Shown here one piece after another: positions 39,454-48,852 of a stretch of DNA of 64,000 nt. Where the stretch lies: the NCBI GenBank assembly GCA_016617855.1, contig JAECUM010016790.1, positions 1-64,000 on the forward strand. The letters are read 5' to 3'. Numbering within the stretch: position 1 is the first letter of the stretch; each line of letters starts with the position of its first letter. Position numbers and translations under genes: made by a program. Source of the stretch: Megalonaias nervosa (Eukaryota; Mollusca; Bivalvia; Unionida; Unionidae). A model generated the notes under the pieces. The model was not told the origin of the DNA. It saw only the letters and a list, made by a program, of their open reading frames with translations, and did no database searches.

Positions 39454-39455
39454 GT

Positions 39456-39700
39456 AGCAGGGAGGGCGAATCCTACAACTTTTTCAATTAGAGATTACGC
39501 TGAAAACTAAAGTTTCATATAAAAACGAAAATACGAACGTCAATAACGTCAAAACCGAATCTCTAACCGACCCGAAACTTTCCTATTTGGGTTAGCTTAT
39601 TTTTGTTACTTTATGTTTTTTACTTTTATGTTTTTATGGTTATGGCGCGTTTTGTTTACTTGCACGCTCATTCATTCGTTGTCGTCGCTCTCCCTGCTGC
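39456..39700 (+). repeat. left terminal inverted repeat
   Basis: Pairs with 56441-56689 in reverse complement. About 17 substitutions and three small indels were counted by eye, roughly 7% divergence. The inner end (tccctgctgc) nearly repeats the motif at the outer end. Confidence 0.9.
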
Positions 39701-39708
39701 TGAGTTTC

Positions 39709-40389
39709 TCAGTTAAAAATTTTATCGAGACCTACACGATTTCGCGACCAATAATCATGTAAATTTATCGTGATAAATCCGTGTGGGGTAGCTTGAGCTT
39801 TTGAGAAGACGTTTTTGAATTTAATCATATCCATATCCCCTGAACACCAAGTCTGATGAATGTTTCGCAGAGTATGTGTATCGACTCCATTAAATACAAC
39901 TAAAAGATTACAGTTATCTCTGATCACTTTAGATATTTGTGTATATTGCAGAGTAACATAAATTATATCTGTGTTTTTGTGTCTGCCTCGGGAAAATATC
40001 CGAGCCGGATTTGATTGTTTGTCCAGCGTCACATCATCGTATACTACGAGATTATTAATACGTCCATCGAGATCATCCACAGATGGAGCTTCATCAATAT
40101 CGGTGATAAAATCAATAATATCATTATCATCATCATCATCTTCATACGACGACGACTTCGCTTCTTCATTAAAATCTTTAAGCACATCGTAGCATCGCTG
40201 ATCATCTACGGATGGTGTTAGCAAATACAACTTATCCCACTTTAGCCATCTCATTATTAGGTTAAGCAATAATTGCGTCTTACCAGACCCAGATGGACCT
40301 ATTATAATTGCTCTGATATAATTTGGTAACGCTGCAAGATGCTTGATTGGTTCTTGCTTTCTTATCGCTGTGAAGGCGATGACATCCAT
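39709..40389 (-). CDS. A32/FtsK-HerA-like genome-packaging ATPase
   Basis: Pumps the viral genome into the capsid in Polintons and related viruses. Walker A is GPSGSGKT at about residues 32-39, within IRAIIIGPSGSGKTQLLL. A Walker B-like strand (NNLVVYDDV) lies near the middle of the protein, after an acidic, low-complexity stretch (SSYEDDDDDNDIIDFI). About 226 residues from the preferred Met at 40387-40389 (MDVIAFTAIRKQ), which fits the family; an in-frame Met 18 codons upstream precedes a less typical segment. It ends in TGA just inside the left inverted repeat and is convergent on that repeat. One of the few genes of the element with no stop or frameshift. Confidence 0.9.
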   Translation of the reverse strand: MDVIAFTAIRKQEPIKHLAALPNYIRAIIIGPSGSGKTQLLLNLIMRWLKWDKLYLLTPSVDDQRCYDVLKDFNEEAKSSSYEDDDDDNDIIDFITDIDEAPSVDDLDGRINNLVVYDDVTLDKQSNPARIFSRGRHKNTDIIYVTLQYTQISKVIRDNCNLLVVFNGVDTHTLRNIHQTWCSGDMDMIKFKNVFSKAQATPHGFITINLHDYWSRNRVGLDKIFN

Positions 40390-40485
40390 GTTGTACAAAT
40401 ATAATAAATAATATGAATTTATATTGTGTTCGATGCAGAGCATTCACCCCCACTAGTGGATTAACAACAATAACAACAACAAATT

Positions 40486-40916
40486 AAAAGCTTGCGCTTA
40501 CAGACAAGTGTGTAAAATGTGGTACAAGCAAATACAAATTTATTTCGCCTCATACGAAGACAGGTGGTGATATCGCTGCTTTAATGGGAAAATTACCAGG
40601 GACTCCATGGGCTAAATACCCAGGAGAAAAATATCCTGGATATAATTACTGTGGTCCTGGAACACGACTTTATATCCGACTTGACGAACGAGACCAACCA
40701 AGACCCGGAGAGTATCCAATAAATCCGATTGATCAAGCGTGCCACATTCATGATATTGCATATAAAAGTAAAGATTTACAGCAACGACATATTGCATACG
40801 TGAAGTTGATTCACGCGCTGAATTCCATAAAAAATAAAACTCTCAGAGAAAAACTTGCTAGCTTCCTAGTAAAATCTGCAATGAAGGGTAAATTAGTGCT
40901 TGGAGCTGGTAATTAA
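40486..40916 (+). CDS. parvovirus-like phospholipase A2 (virion PLA2)
   Basis: In parvoviruses and some adinto/Polinton elements this enzyme hydrolyses phospholipids to breach the endosome during entry. The Ca-binding loop YCGPGT (residues 21-26 from the Met at 40584) and the catalytic helix IDQACHIHDIAY with the His-Asp pair (residues 55-56) are intact. The frame stays open upstream of that Met to about 40486 and contains a CVKC pair (TDKCVKCGTSKYKF) that looks like a zinc-binding N-terminal extension common in this family. No ATG precedes it, so either the original start is mutated or translation begins at 40584, giving 110 residues. The reading frame is otherwise undamaged. It lies 18 bp upstream of the integrase on the same strand. 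Confidence 0.85.
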
Positions 40917-40934
40917 TCATAGATAACTATCATA

Positions 40935-41946
40935 ATGGAATCGATTTATTATAGCCCAAGAGGATATTGGAGGGGTAAATCTGCGACTGGTAAACTTGCT
41001 GATGCAGCAGGTGTAGCACGTTCTGTTGCTGCGAACTGGTTAGCACGACAGGCAATATGGCAAATTTATCTACCACCACCTAAAAAAATTCAGTACGCAC
41101 ATTTTGATGTCAGCGCTCCCAATGAAGTTCATCAAGCATATATTTTGTTTTTACCTCATGATACTATTAAAACATGTAGACGTCAATCACGCACATATAA
41201 ATACGCGTTAACTCTCGTTGACGTTGCAAGTAGATATAAAGAAGCAGAGCCATTATCAACTAAAACAGCAGCTGAAGTTGCATCTGCTTTTGAACGATTT
41301 TATCAACGCGGTGGTCTACGATGGCCACAGCTACTACAGGTTGATCCTGGCAAAAAATTTCTTGGTGCGGTATCATCTCTGATGAAAAAATATAATGTCA
41401 AAATCAGACGAGGACATATCGCAATTCATCGCGATCAGGCAATCGTTGAACGATTAATCGAACGCTTGCTTGGCGGTTATTTGGATATCAGTATGCAAAG
41501 GAAATATCCACTGACCTTAAGTCCCTGAACAAAGTTCAGGCGGACAAAAGATCTCGTGAATGGGTTACAAGACTACCAAGTGTGATAGTTGCATTAAATA
41601 ATGAAATTACTCGTGCAACTTCCATGAAACCCATCAGCGCGATCACAAAAAAATAAAAAAATAAAAAAAAATACCAATACAACGACGTGACTCTTCCTCA
41701 AAACAACCAGTATTAGGTAATGTAACTGTAAGATATTTATATGAACCCGGTGAACTTGAAGGTGGTAAAAAAGAGCAACTGATCCTATTTGGAGTGTGAC
41801 CACACAAAATTTCCAGCGTGGTAGGATCCACGGGTAGACCTGTAATCTACAGACTAGATTCAACTGCTCCTCAGCGCGGATTTGTACGTGAACAATTAAA
41901 AGTAATTCCTGAAGATACACAATTACCACCGCCTTCACTTCTGTAA
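40935..41946 (+). pseudogene. RVE (retroviral-type) integrase, frameshifted
   Basis: Catalyses insertion of Polinton-like genomes into host DNA. The N-terminal part, residues 1-50, is a helix-turn-helix-like region (KLADAAGVARSVAANWLARQ) without a complete HHCC zinc finger. The RVE core follows: FDVSAPN, LTLVDVASRYKEAEPLS, and LLQVDPGKKF at the second acidic position (Asp-Pro-Gly). The conserved segment ending in QAIVERL then loses its frame at about 41455-41460. The expected downstream part (with GYQYAKE and a helical linker) continues in another frame to a stop at about 41656. After an A-rich tract with further shifts, a typical C-terminal tail (RGFVREQLKVIPEDTQLPPP) ends at 41946. At least two or three shifts make it non-functional as assembled. 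Confidence 0.9.
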
Positions 41947-42075
41947 AAGCAGAACACCAGCACCTCTACGTCGATTACACTCAAGTCAGGTCAATATCAC
42001 ATTTTCACGTGTGTGACCGAGATTACTATTAATCCTATCCACGGTGAATTGTTTTGGATTATTATTCGAATATTG

Positions 42076-44460
42076 TCACAACATTACTGTATTACAGCTC
42101 GCACAATGATTATTCTGTTGTTGTTTAAATGTCATGATAAAATCAATATCGAGATCAAAATCACGTTTATTTTTTTGGTCAGATTGCTGATAGCCAACTA
42201 ATTTTTTCTTGACAACATCTTTAATATTTCTATCAGTTATTTCCTCGGTCATCACGTGATCTATTACAACTCTCTTCAGCTGAGATATTTTTCTGACTCT
42301 CGAAACCGCTAGATAAACTAAATTTGACCATTCGATCCGATCATCGACAATCCAGATATTTGTAGTAGAAATAGTTAATCCCTGTGACGAGTGAATCGTC
42401 ATAGCGTAACCTAACGTCCATGGTTACTTATCCATCGTTAACGCGTTCTCAACTGCACTAACATCAACAACAACATCATTAAGAACGAGTTTTTGTTTCT
42501 CATTCGTTCCTGGAATATCAACTTTTATATTCTGTTTTCGTGTATATGCTGCGCGTTTCAGCGTTTCATCAATAGCTCTATGATCATCAGTTATCTCCTC
42601 GTAATAATCAACGAACTTTTTCAGCCATTCGTGCGGAGATGTTCCAACAAAAGGTGGTGGTTGACCATGATCACCGCACATGATAATCGCAGTGTTTCTC
42701 GTTAGCAACCAATCGAGAAATATTTTTAATATCTCCATCGATACCGTACAGATCTCATCCCAAATGATAATCTTAGAAATGTATCTCTCACCTATTCGCT
42801 CAGGTGTCCATGTATCTCCCTTCTATCGAAAGAAACTGTGACATGTACACGAATTAACTTCACGTTCGTTCATTTCTCGTGCAAGTCTATGTGTGGGTGT
42901 CAAAACAATCATATCGCCGGATTTATTTAATCGCGAAATAATTCAATCGCACGTGTTGTTTTACCAGAACCACCGCACCCGTTGAGATAAACAGTCTTAT
43001 GACGGGTTAAAGGATCAAACACAGATGGAGCCGATGATAATTCCGATAAACGATTATTTTCATAAAATATTTCCTCTGGTCTGTAATCAGAAGATTCAGA
43101 ATAATCAAGAAATTGTTCTCGTTTTATTCTCCAATCAGCGTCATTGGAAATTTTTAACTGTTTCAGTGATTCTGTATATTTTTTATTGATATAATATGAA
43201 TCTGTTGCGACTCTAACCGCGGTATCAGAAAATCTGTTTATCATCGATAATAAATTTATTGAAACGTAAGCAAGTATCGAAGATTTTAAATGAGTAAACT
43301 GCGGTGATTTACCATCAGTGTAGCTCAGGATTGTACCTAATTTAGTTCCATCAGATAAATAAACATTTTCTCGGCCTATAAAAGTGCCTCTCTCTGTTGT
43401 ATCAGCAGTTATAAAATCCAATTCCGCATCATCCATGATTAATCTACAACAACGTCGTTTGTGATCATATGATCCCCCTTGCGTAAATTTACCAATTATT
43501 TTTCTCCCAGGATTTTTGCGATTTTATTTTCATAATCAGTTATATCAGGATTTTCATCATCGGAGTATTCTTCTGCTGTGGTAACCAAACTTGTTTTTGA
43601 GAATTATACGATACAATTGCTTCACTGAATGTCGATGACACCAAAATTCCCGTATCAATCATATATTCAACTAAAACTATTGGAAACCAACATTTTTCTG
43701 AAAAATGTCTCCCAAACCAAACATAAACAATCGGATGAAGATTCTGAGTGAACTCAAATGTCATAATTTTAGCAAATCCGGTCAGGTCAAAATCAGGTAA
43801 AGCTCCATTTATTGCAACTCTGGTCATCTCGTGTGTTGGATGTCCAAATCTTTTGAAATACTCAGAACATTCTCCGTATCCAAGATAACTTCCAGGATAA
43901 CATGCAACCATGTCGACGGAAGTAACATCTGTGTGATCGTATTTCGTATTCCATTATCCGCCGTGTCCGTATTCTATGCAGCTTAGCTGCACGTCTTCAA
44001 GAAATTCCAATCGTGTTCGTTTCCATGAATTTTTCTTCTGAGCAGCATGTTCAGCAACTGACGGAACTGTTAAACAATTACTGAGTAAATGTTCGACAGT
44101 AATTTCATCACCGATGACATAGTCATCGTTCGTGTATTTCAACGCAAGATTTTTCATTTCGTCGTGGAGATATTCTGTACGATAAATATCTCCATTAGGC
44201 CGTATAAACTGATCATAGCGATTTTTATGGCCGTTCACAGATTCTGAACTCTGAAACAACCACACAGATACAAGGTCACTTTTACTGGTATTTCTGATAA
44301 AATCAAACATTTCGCCGCTATAGAATTTAACAGTTCGATTTTGTGGAAATATTGTTATATCCAAAGTCCACGCATGTGCATTATGATCATCAATTTCTAT
44401 CGAAATTCCATTTCTTTTATATTTCGATTCATATAAAATCTCTCCGGTTAATGTCTTCAT
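42076..44460 (-). pseudogene. family-B DNA polymerase palm fused to superfamily-1 helicase, broken
   Basis: Read leftward from 44460. An N-terminal region of about 168 residues of uncertain homology is followed by polymerase motif A (VDMVACYPGSY, at about 43880-43912), a PolB-like insert, motif B-like KIIGKFTQGG (about 43490) and motif C written as RVATDSYYINK (about 43220), where the usual DTDS is ATDS. The same uninterrupted frame (42927-43436) then enters a helicase with Walker A GCGGSGKT. It continues with Ia-like VLTPTHRLARE, motif II IIIWDEIC, motif III MCGDHGQPPPF, and V/VI-like TIHSSQGLT and YLAVSRV. Breaks: TAA 43951-43953, a shift at about 43560-43600, a shift at about 42930, TAG 42823-42825, TAA 42421-42423. 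Polymerase-helicase fusions with inactivated polymerase are described in polinton-like viruses, Tlr1 and transpovirons; this appears to be a member. Confidence 0.8.
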
Positions 44461-44474
44461 TCTTATTGTAAATC

Positions 44475-45175
44475 TTAATTTTTTTCCAGTTCAGCAACAT
44501 CTTTGATAGACGCTCCAGTATCTTTAACTGTTTCTGCCCACTCATTTATTTTTTACGCCTTAGATCCGTTAAACCGTTTCCTCGTTTCGCATTTGTGAAA
44601 TGTTCTGTAACTCGCTCAGCAGCACAATTCAGGCAAGATATTTTCATCGGTAGAAATTTATCGACGTTGGGTTTATCATTCAGTGGATATATCGCATAAA
44701 CAACTGCCGTTACAGGATATGCTCGTTCATAATAAGGTCTATCAATTCCAGTCAGTATTCCTGGTTTTGAATATTTATTTATCGTTACAATACCTCCACT
44801 ATAACCCTGACGAGACAGGGGAACAGGATCACGTTTGTCACGGATAATCCATGTGTCGTCGTCTGTCGCTACGATAAATTTTATTTGAAAAATATATTTT
44901 TGTGCAGCGACGAGATAATTAATAATTGTCGCTGCTTGTTTATCATTCATTGTAGCATCGACAACGCTACCGGCGTCGCGTACAATTCTGAATGTTGAAC
45001 ATACATGAACTGCACCATCATCGCGAAATTCTCTCTTGGCTTCACTGATACGATTGATTAAAGTTTCATTTGTTATATCAACCAAAGCTCGCCTTGGTAA
45101 TTGAGGGGTTGTTCTGTCGAGATCGAATCTGGCTTTAGAGGACTTAATCGCAGATAATCTCGTAAATTCCTCCAT
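44475..45175 (-). CDS. unknown element-encoded protein
   Basis: 209 codons are open from the ATG at 45175. A run of A near 44545 ends the frame, but a continuation in another frame (INEWAETVKDTG...) reaches a stop at 44475-44477, so a one-base shift in the A-run is likely. The protein is mixed alpha/beta with a central DDDTWIIRDKRDPVPLSRQG region and a CLNC pair near the C-terminus (KISCLNCAAERV) that could bind zinc. I recognise no family. Its position immediately upstream of the polymerase-helicase gene and in the same direction suggests a replication or early role (inference). Confidence 0.55.
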
Positions 45176-45267
45176 ATTATAATTAAGCCGAATATATATT
45201 TAAGCGTAAATGAATTCTGTGGATACCACATGCAAAGCGTTCGAAGAGGGAATGTAGGACCAAAACA

Positions 45268-45441
45268 ATGTTTAAATGTGATCTTGGGGTCAGAGGAAAA
45301 AGGCAGTTTTGTGTGCAATGTGGTGGTAAAAAATACAGAGAGCTGAAACGATATTATGATAAAAAAAATAATACCGATGGCGTCGGTAATGAATCCCCCA
45401 TAAGAAACGTTGAAGACTATCTAGCCAGATTTTCAACATAA
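45268..45441 (+). CDS. small zinc-ribbon-like protein (57 aa)
   Basis: Intact frame ATG to TAA, product rich in Lys/Arg, with FCVQCGGKKYRELKRYYDKK. One CxxC pair plus an earlier Cys (FKCDLG) suggest a minimal zinc-binding or nucleic-acid-binding protein, possibly the stub of a longer one. It is divergent from the 45175 gene (93 bp between starts), so the two share an upstream region. Confidence 0.45.
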   Translation: MFKCDLGVRGKRQFCVQCGGKKYRELKRYYDKKNNTDGVGNESPIRNVEDYLARFST

Positions 45442-45470
45442 TAATTAAAACAAATAATATTATTATATAA

Positions 45471-45979
45471 ATGGAGAAATGAATTTGTGAAGCCTCCCAT
45501 CATTAAAAATTATGAGGCATCTCGTGATGTTGTAATCAGGAACTGTCGATTAAAAAACCAGTCGGTGTTGTTGATAATTCTGGTTATCTCAGATTTAGTG
45601 TTGGAAAAGAAAGATATTTATCTCATAGATTCGTATATGAATGTTTTCATGGACTGATCAAAGACGGACTTAGGATCGATCACATCAATGGCAGTAAAAC
45701 TGATAATTCTTTATGTAACTTACAAACTATTACACAGAATTCTGCACGAGGTACTGGGAAATATAGTAAGTTTCCGAAAGTTGTTAAATCTATAAACACG
45801 GAGACTGGCGAAGAAATAATATTTCAGTCAATGAATGCAGCCGGAAAATATTTTGATATTAACACGGGTTCGGTACAATGTGTCCCGGATAAAATAACCA
45901 ATTCGGCGTATTCAAGAAAATTTAACCAGAAAATAACATTTTGCCATGTGCCTATTATATTAGATGACGAAGGGAGATA
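45471..45979 (+). pseudogene. HNH homing-type endonuclease (NUMOD4-HNH-NUMOD1), frameshifted
   Basis: The frame open to 45979 contains the HNH core: LSHRFVYECFHG, then RIDHINGSKTDNSLCNLQ with His, Asn and the second Asn/His-type positions of the HNH_3 class. The C-terminal segment QSMNAAGKYFDINTGSVQ resembles the NUMOD1/IENR1 DNA-binding helix. Upstream, in a different frame, KNYEASRDVVIRN resembles NUMOD4. The two frames meet at an A6 run (about 45552), so one base appears lost. The putative start at 45471 is also out of frame. Such free-standing endonucleases cut intron-less or insertion-less alleles in phages and large DNA viruses. The gene sits at the edge of a repeat-rich island absent from a typical Polinton plan. 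Confidence 0.75.
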
Positions 45980-46717
45980 ACTGTGTCAAGCAACGATTTC
46001 TTCATTAGAGTGATTAAGTAGTTTCCCCGCTTGCAAGTGCGTAATATTATATGACTGTGCTGCGATTGGTTTTGTTTTTGTGTTTTTTACTATTTCTCAC
46101 AATCCCAGGTAAGTTATTTTTAGCTCTTACAGGTAGACAGGTATAGTAAAACTGCCTCAGTAAATCTGGGCTCCACACAATACATGTAATTTAACCTCCC
46201 CCAATGACACATTCTACAGAAATGTATGTGCGTTATCAAATACATATATTTTATGCAGTATATTTTATAAAATGTTTTAGAAATTGAAATAAATCTACAC
46301 TGCAGTTAACGCAATTATACAACAATTGTGATTTACTCAGTATATACTGATCACTTGTAGGAACCCTCCACAAGTGTGTATTTTGCCACAGCCGTTAGAT
46401 AACTTCAGTAGCTATTGTGTATATGCCAGTCGGTTCTGTTTCCAATAGAGTCACGCACTGCTTGCGTGCGTATATATGTCTACATGTACTTTTAACTCTC
46501 GGATGACATCTTGCAGAAATGTATATGCAGTTATTAAATACAGATATTTTATACAGTATATTGTATGAAGTGTGTTTGGAAATTGAAATAAATCCACGCT
46601 ACAGTTTACAATAATTGTGATTTTATTCAGTATATACTTGCATATGCGTAGGTTGCCTGCTTATCCAGCGAAGGTAACTTCATAATAATTTCTGAAACGT
46701 ATATTTTGTAAGAATAA

Positions 46718-46782
46718 GTCCGTGGCGCAGTAAGAACATTGGATTCTCATACTGAGGCCTGGGGTTATAACCAGTGACAGAC
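46718..46782 (+). repeat. tRNA-Met-like relic
   Basis: A box 'gtggcgcagtaagaac', a CAT-containing anticodon-like loop (ttctcatactgagg), and B-box-like 'gggttataaccagt'. Acceptor-like ends (gtccgtg / gacagac) pair only partly and the B box deviates from GGTTCGAATCC, so it is a tRNA-derived relic, not a functional gene. Confidence 0.5.
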
Positions 46783-46860
46783 GTATCGTCGACGGTGACG
46801 GTACGATGCCAATTTTTCTTAATAAGTGGGGCTCCAAGCCCCAAGGGATCATGTACACCT

Positions 46861-46886
46861 CTCACCACGTCGAACAACGTGGTGAG
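46861..46886. other. perfect 10-bp-arm hairpin
   Basis: ctcaccacgt, loop cgaaca, acgtggtgag. A second hairpin (ggggc-tccaa-gcccc) lies at 46828-46842. They could form a structured RNA or terminator, but no transcript is evident. Confidence 0.6.
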
Positions 46887-47159
46887 TGTATTTTTCACTC
46901 ACCCCCGGGTTTGATTTGGGGGATGTACATGAAACTGGAGCCTCCAAAATAAACAATAGCTTGATTGAGCTCTAAATCTCACTGAAGGGTACCCCACACA
47001 AGGACATTCAGAAAGAATGTCGCCAGAACAAAAATCTTAAGGGTACCCCCATACAAGCCATATGAAAAGCATTAATGAAGGGACCCTTCCACAGCAAATA
47101 CTGGAATGATAACTGCTGTCATCATTTGCTACTGTTTATTTTTGTTTAGAATTTTTTTT

Positions 47160-47823
47160 ATATTATATACTATATACTGATTATGATTCAGATTTATTTT
47201 TTATTTTTTTATATTTTTATCACAATTCAGATTCAGATTTATTCAGAAATATAATCAGATTCAGATTTATTATTTAGAAATATAATCAGATTCATGTACT
47301 ATTATTTTTATTCTGATTCTGATTCTGATTCAGATTTATTTTTTATTTTTATTCAGATTCAGATTTATTCAGAAATATTCAGATTCATCAGGTTCAAATT
47401 TATTACTCAGATTATTCACAAATATAATCAGATTCATCAGATTTATTTTTATTATTTTTTAATTCTGATTCTCATTCAGATTTATTTTTTATTTTTATTC
47501 AGATTCAGAGTAGATTCGGGTTTATTATTATTCATCAGATTCAGATTTATTATTCACATTTAATGATCAGATTCAGATTTATTTAGAAATATAATCAGAT
47601 TCATCAGATTCATGTTTATTATTATTTTTATTCTGATTCTCATTCAGATTTATTTTTTATTTTTATTCAGATTCAGATTTATTCAGAAATATTCAGATTC
47701 ATCAGATTCAGATTTATTCAGAAATATTAGATTCATATTTATTCATAAATATTAGATTCATTTTATTTTTATTCTGAATCAGATTGAGATTTATTTTTAT
47801 TTTAAACAAATATTTATTATATA
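47160..47823. repeat. degenerate CAGATT/TTTATT simple repeat, left block
   Basis: Irregular strings of 'cagattcagatttattcaga' and 'attctgattctgattc' fill about 660 bp. A matching block follows the small gene at 48240-48690, so the gene is embedded in the repeat. Confidence 0.9.
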
Positions 47824-48153
47824 ATGAATTCCGATAATATTCATGCAATTATTTCTGAGATTAAAAAATTAAATGACGAGGATATATAATTATCAGAACA
47901 ATTGGACCCTGATAAAATTATAAATGATTTTGAAGTGCTTCAGGAACGGAAATATGATGGAAGATATACACTAGCAGCCGAGTACAGATTCATCAAGTTA
48001 CTTCAACAGGCCGTGAGACAGTCTCTACTTTATGTCGATGATGAGGATATTCAAAAATTTGTCTCACTCGCAAACTCAATTGAAAAAGTTAGATCAGAGT
48101 TATCACGCGAATACGAAACAAAAAAGATTATGAGTTACGTGTGCGACAGCTAA
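47824..48153 (+). pseudogene. small helical protein of the element, one premature TAA
   Basis: The frame from the ATG at 47824 (MNSDNIHAIISEIKKLNDED) meets TAA at 47887-47889 and continues in phase (DPDKIINDFEVLQERKYDGR ... YVDDEDIQKFVSLANSI) to 48153. The product is acidic and strongly helical, about 109 residues. It may originally have extended in another frame past 48125. Function unknown. It is isolated between two simple-repeat blocks on the strand opposite to the late genes. Confidence 0.5.
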
Positions 48154-48239
48154 AAAATGTATGTCTGATCGTGATCATGATTGTAAAGTTACTGACGAAA
48201 GTCAGTAAGGATCATAAAAGTGACTCATTCAAATTATAA

Positions 48240-48669
48240 TATTTATTTTATTCTGATACAAATTCAGATTATAGTATTTATTTTTATTCTGATTTATTTT
48301 TTATTGTTTAGTAAAAAAAAGATTAAAATTTCATAATATTTATTCTGATTATGATTCAGATCATAATATTTATTCTGATAATATTCTGAATAATGATTTT
48401 GTTCTGATAATAATATTTGTTCTGAATTATAATATTTATTCTGATAATAATATTTATTCTGAATTATAATATTTATTCTGATAATATTATTTATTCAGAT
48501 TCAGATTATAATATTTATTCTGATAATAATATTTACTGAGAATCAGATTATATTATTCTGATTCAGAAATATTTTTATTTTAGGTTTTATTCAGATAATG
48601 ATATTATTCAGATTCATATTATAATATTTATTCTGATAATATTATTTATTCAGATTCAGATTATAATAT
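48240..48669. repeat. degenerate TTTATTCTGATAATAATA simple repeat, right block
   Basis: Same vocabulary as the block at 47160-47823, with 'ataatatttattctgataat' units. Confidence 0.9.
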
Positions 48670-48834
48670 TTATTCTGATTCAGTTTTTTCCATTTTTTCC
48701 ATTAATTCAGAATGTTTTGCTATATCGATTACAACATCGAGAATCTTACTATTAAGTTTGTTTAGACAATAATAGCACACCATCAATTGATGTGTATGGG
48801 TTAGTTTTTCTATCTCGCCAATTATTCCATCCAT
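48670..48834 (-). CDS. small cysteine-containing helical protein (54 aa)
   Basis: Intact frame starting MDGIIGEIEKLTHTHQLMVC and ending EKTESE. YYCLNKLNSKILDVVIDIAK is predicted helical. Leftmost of the leftward gene series. No family recognised. Its stop lies in the simple repeat. Confidence 0.45.
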   Translation of the reverse strand: MDGIIGEIEKLTHTHQLMVCYYCLNKLNSKILDVVIDIAKHSELMEKMEKTESE

Positions 48835-48852
48835 TATATTTATTCTTGTAAT

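Larger units (their letters stand above)
45980..47160. other. non-coding island inside the viral element
   Basis: No gene. It holds a diverged tandem duplication (46184-46352 and 46486-46645, sharing 'gaaattgaaataaatc.acgct' and 'attcagtatatact'-type blocks), a tRNA-Met-like sequence (46718-46782), several hairpins (46828-46842, 46861-46886) and a direct repeat of 'aagggtaccc' (46986, 47039). Confidence 0.7.
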
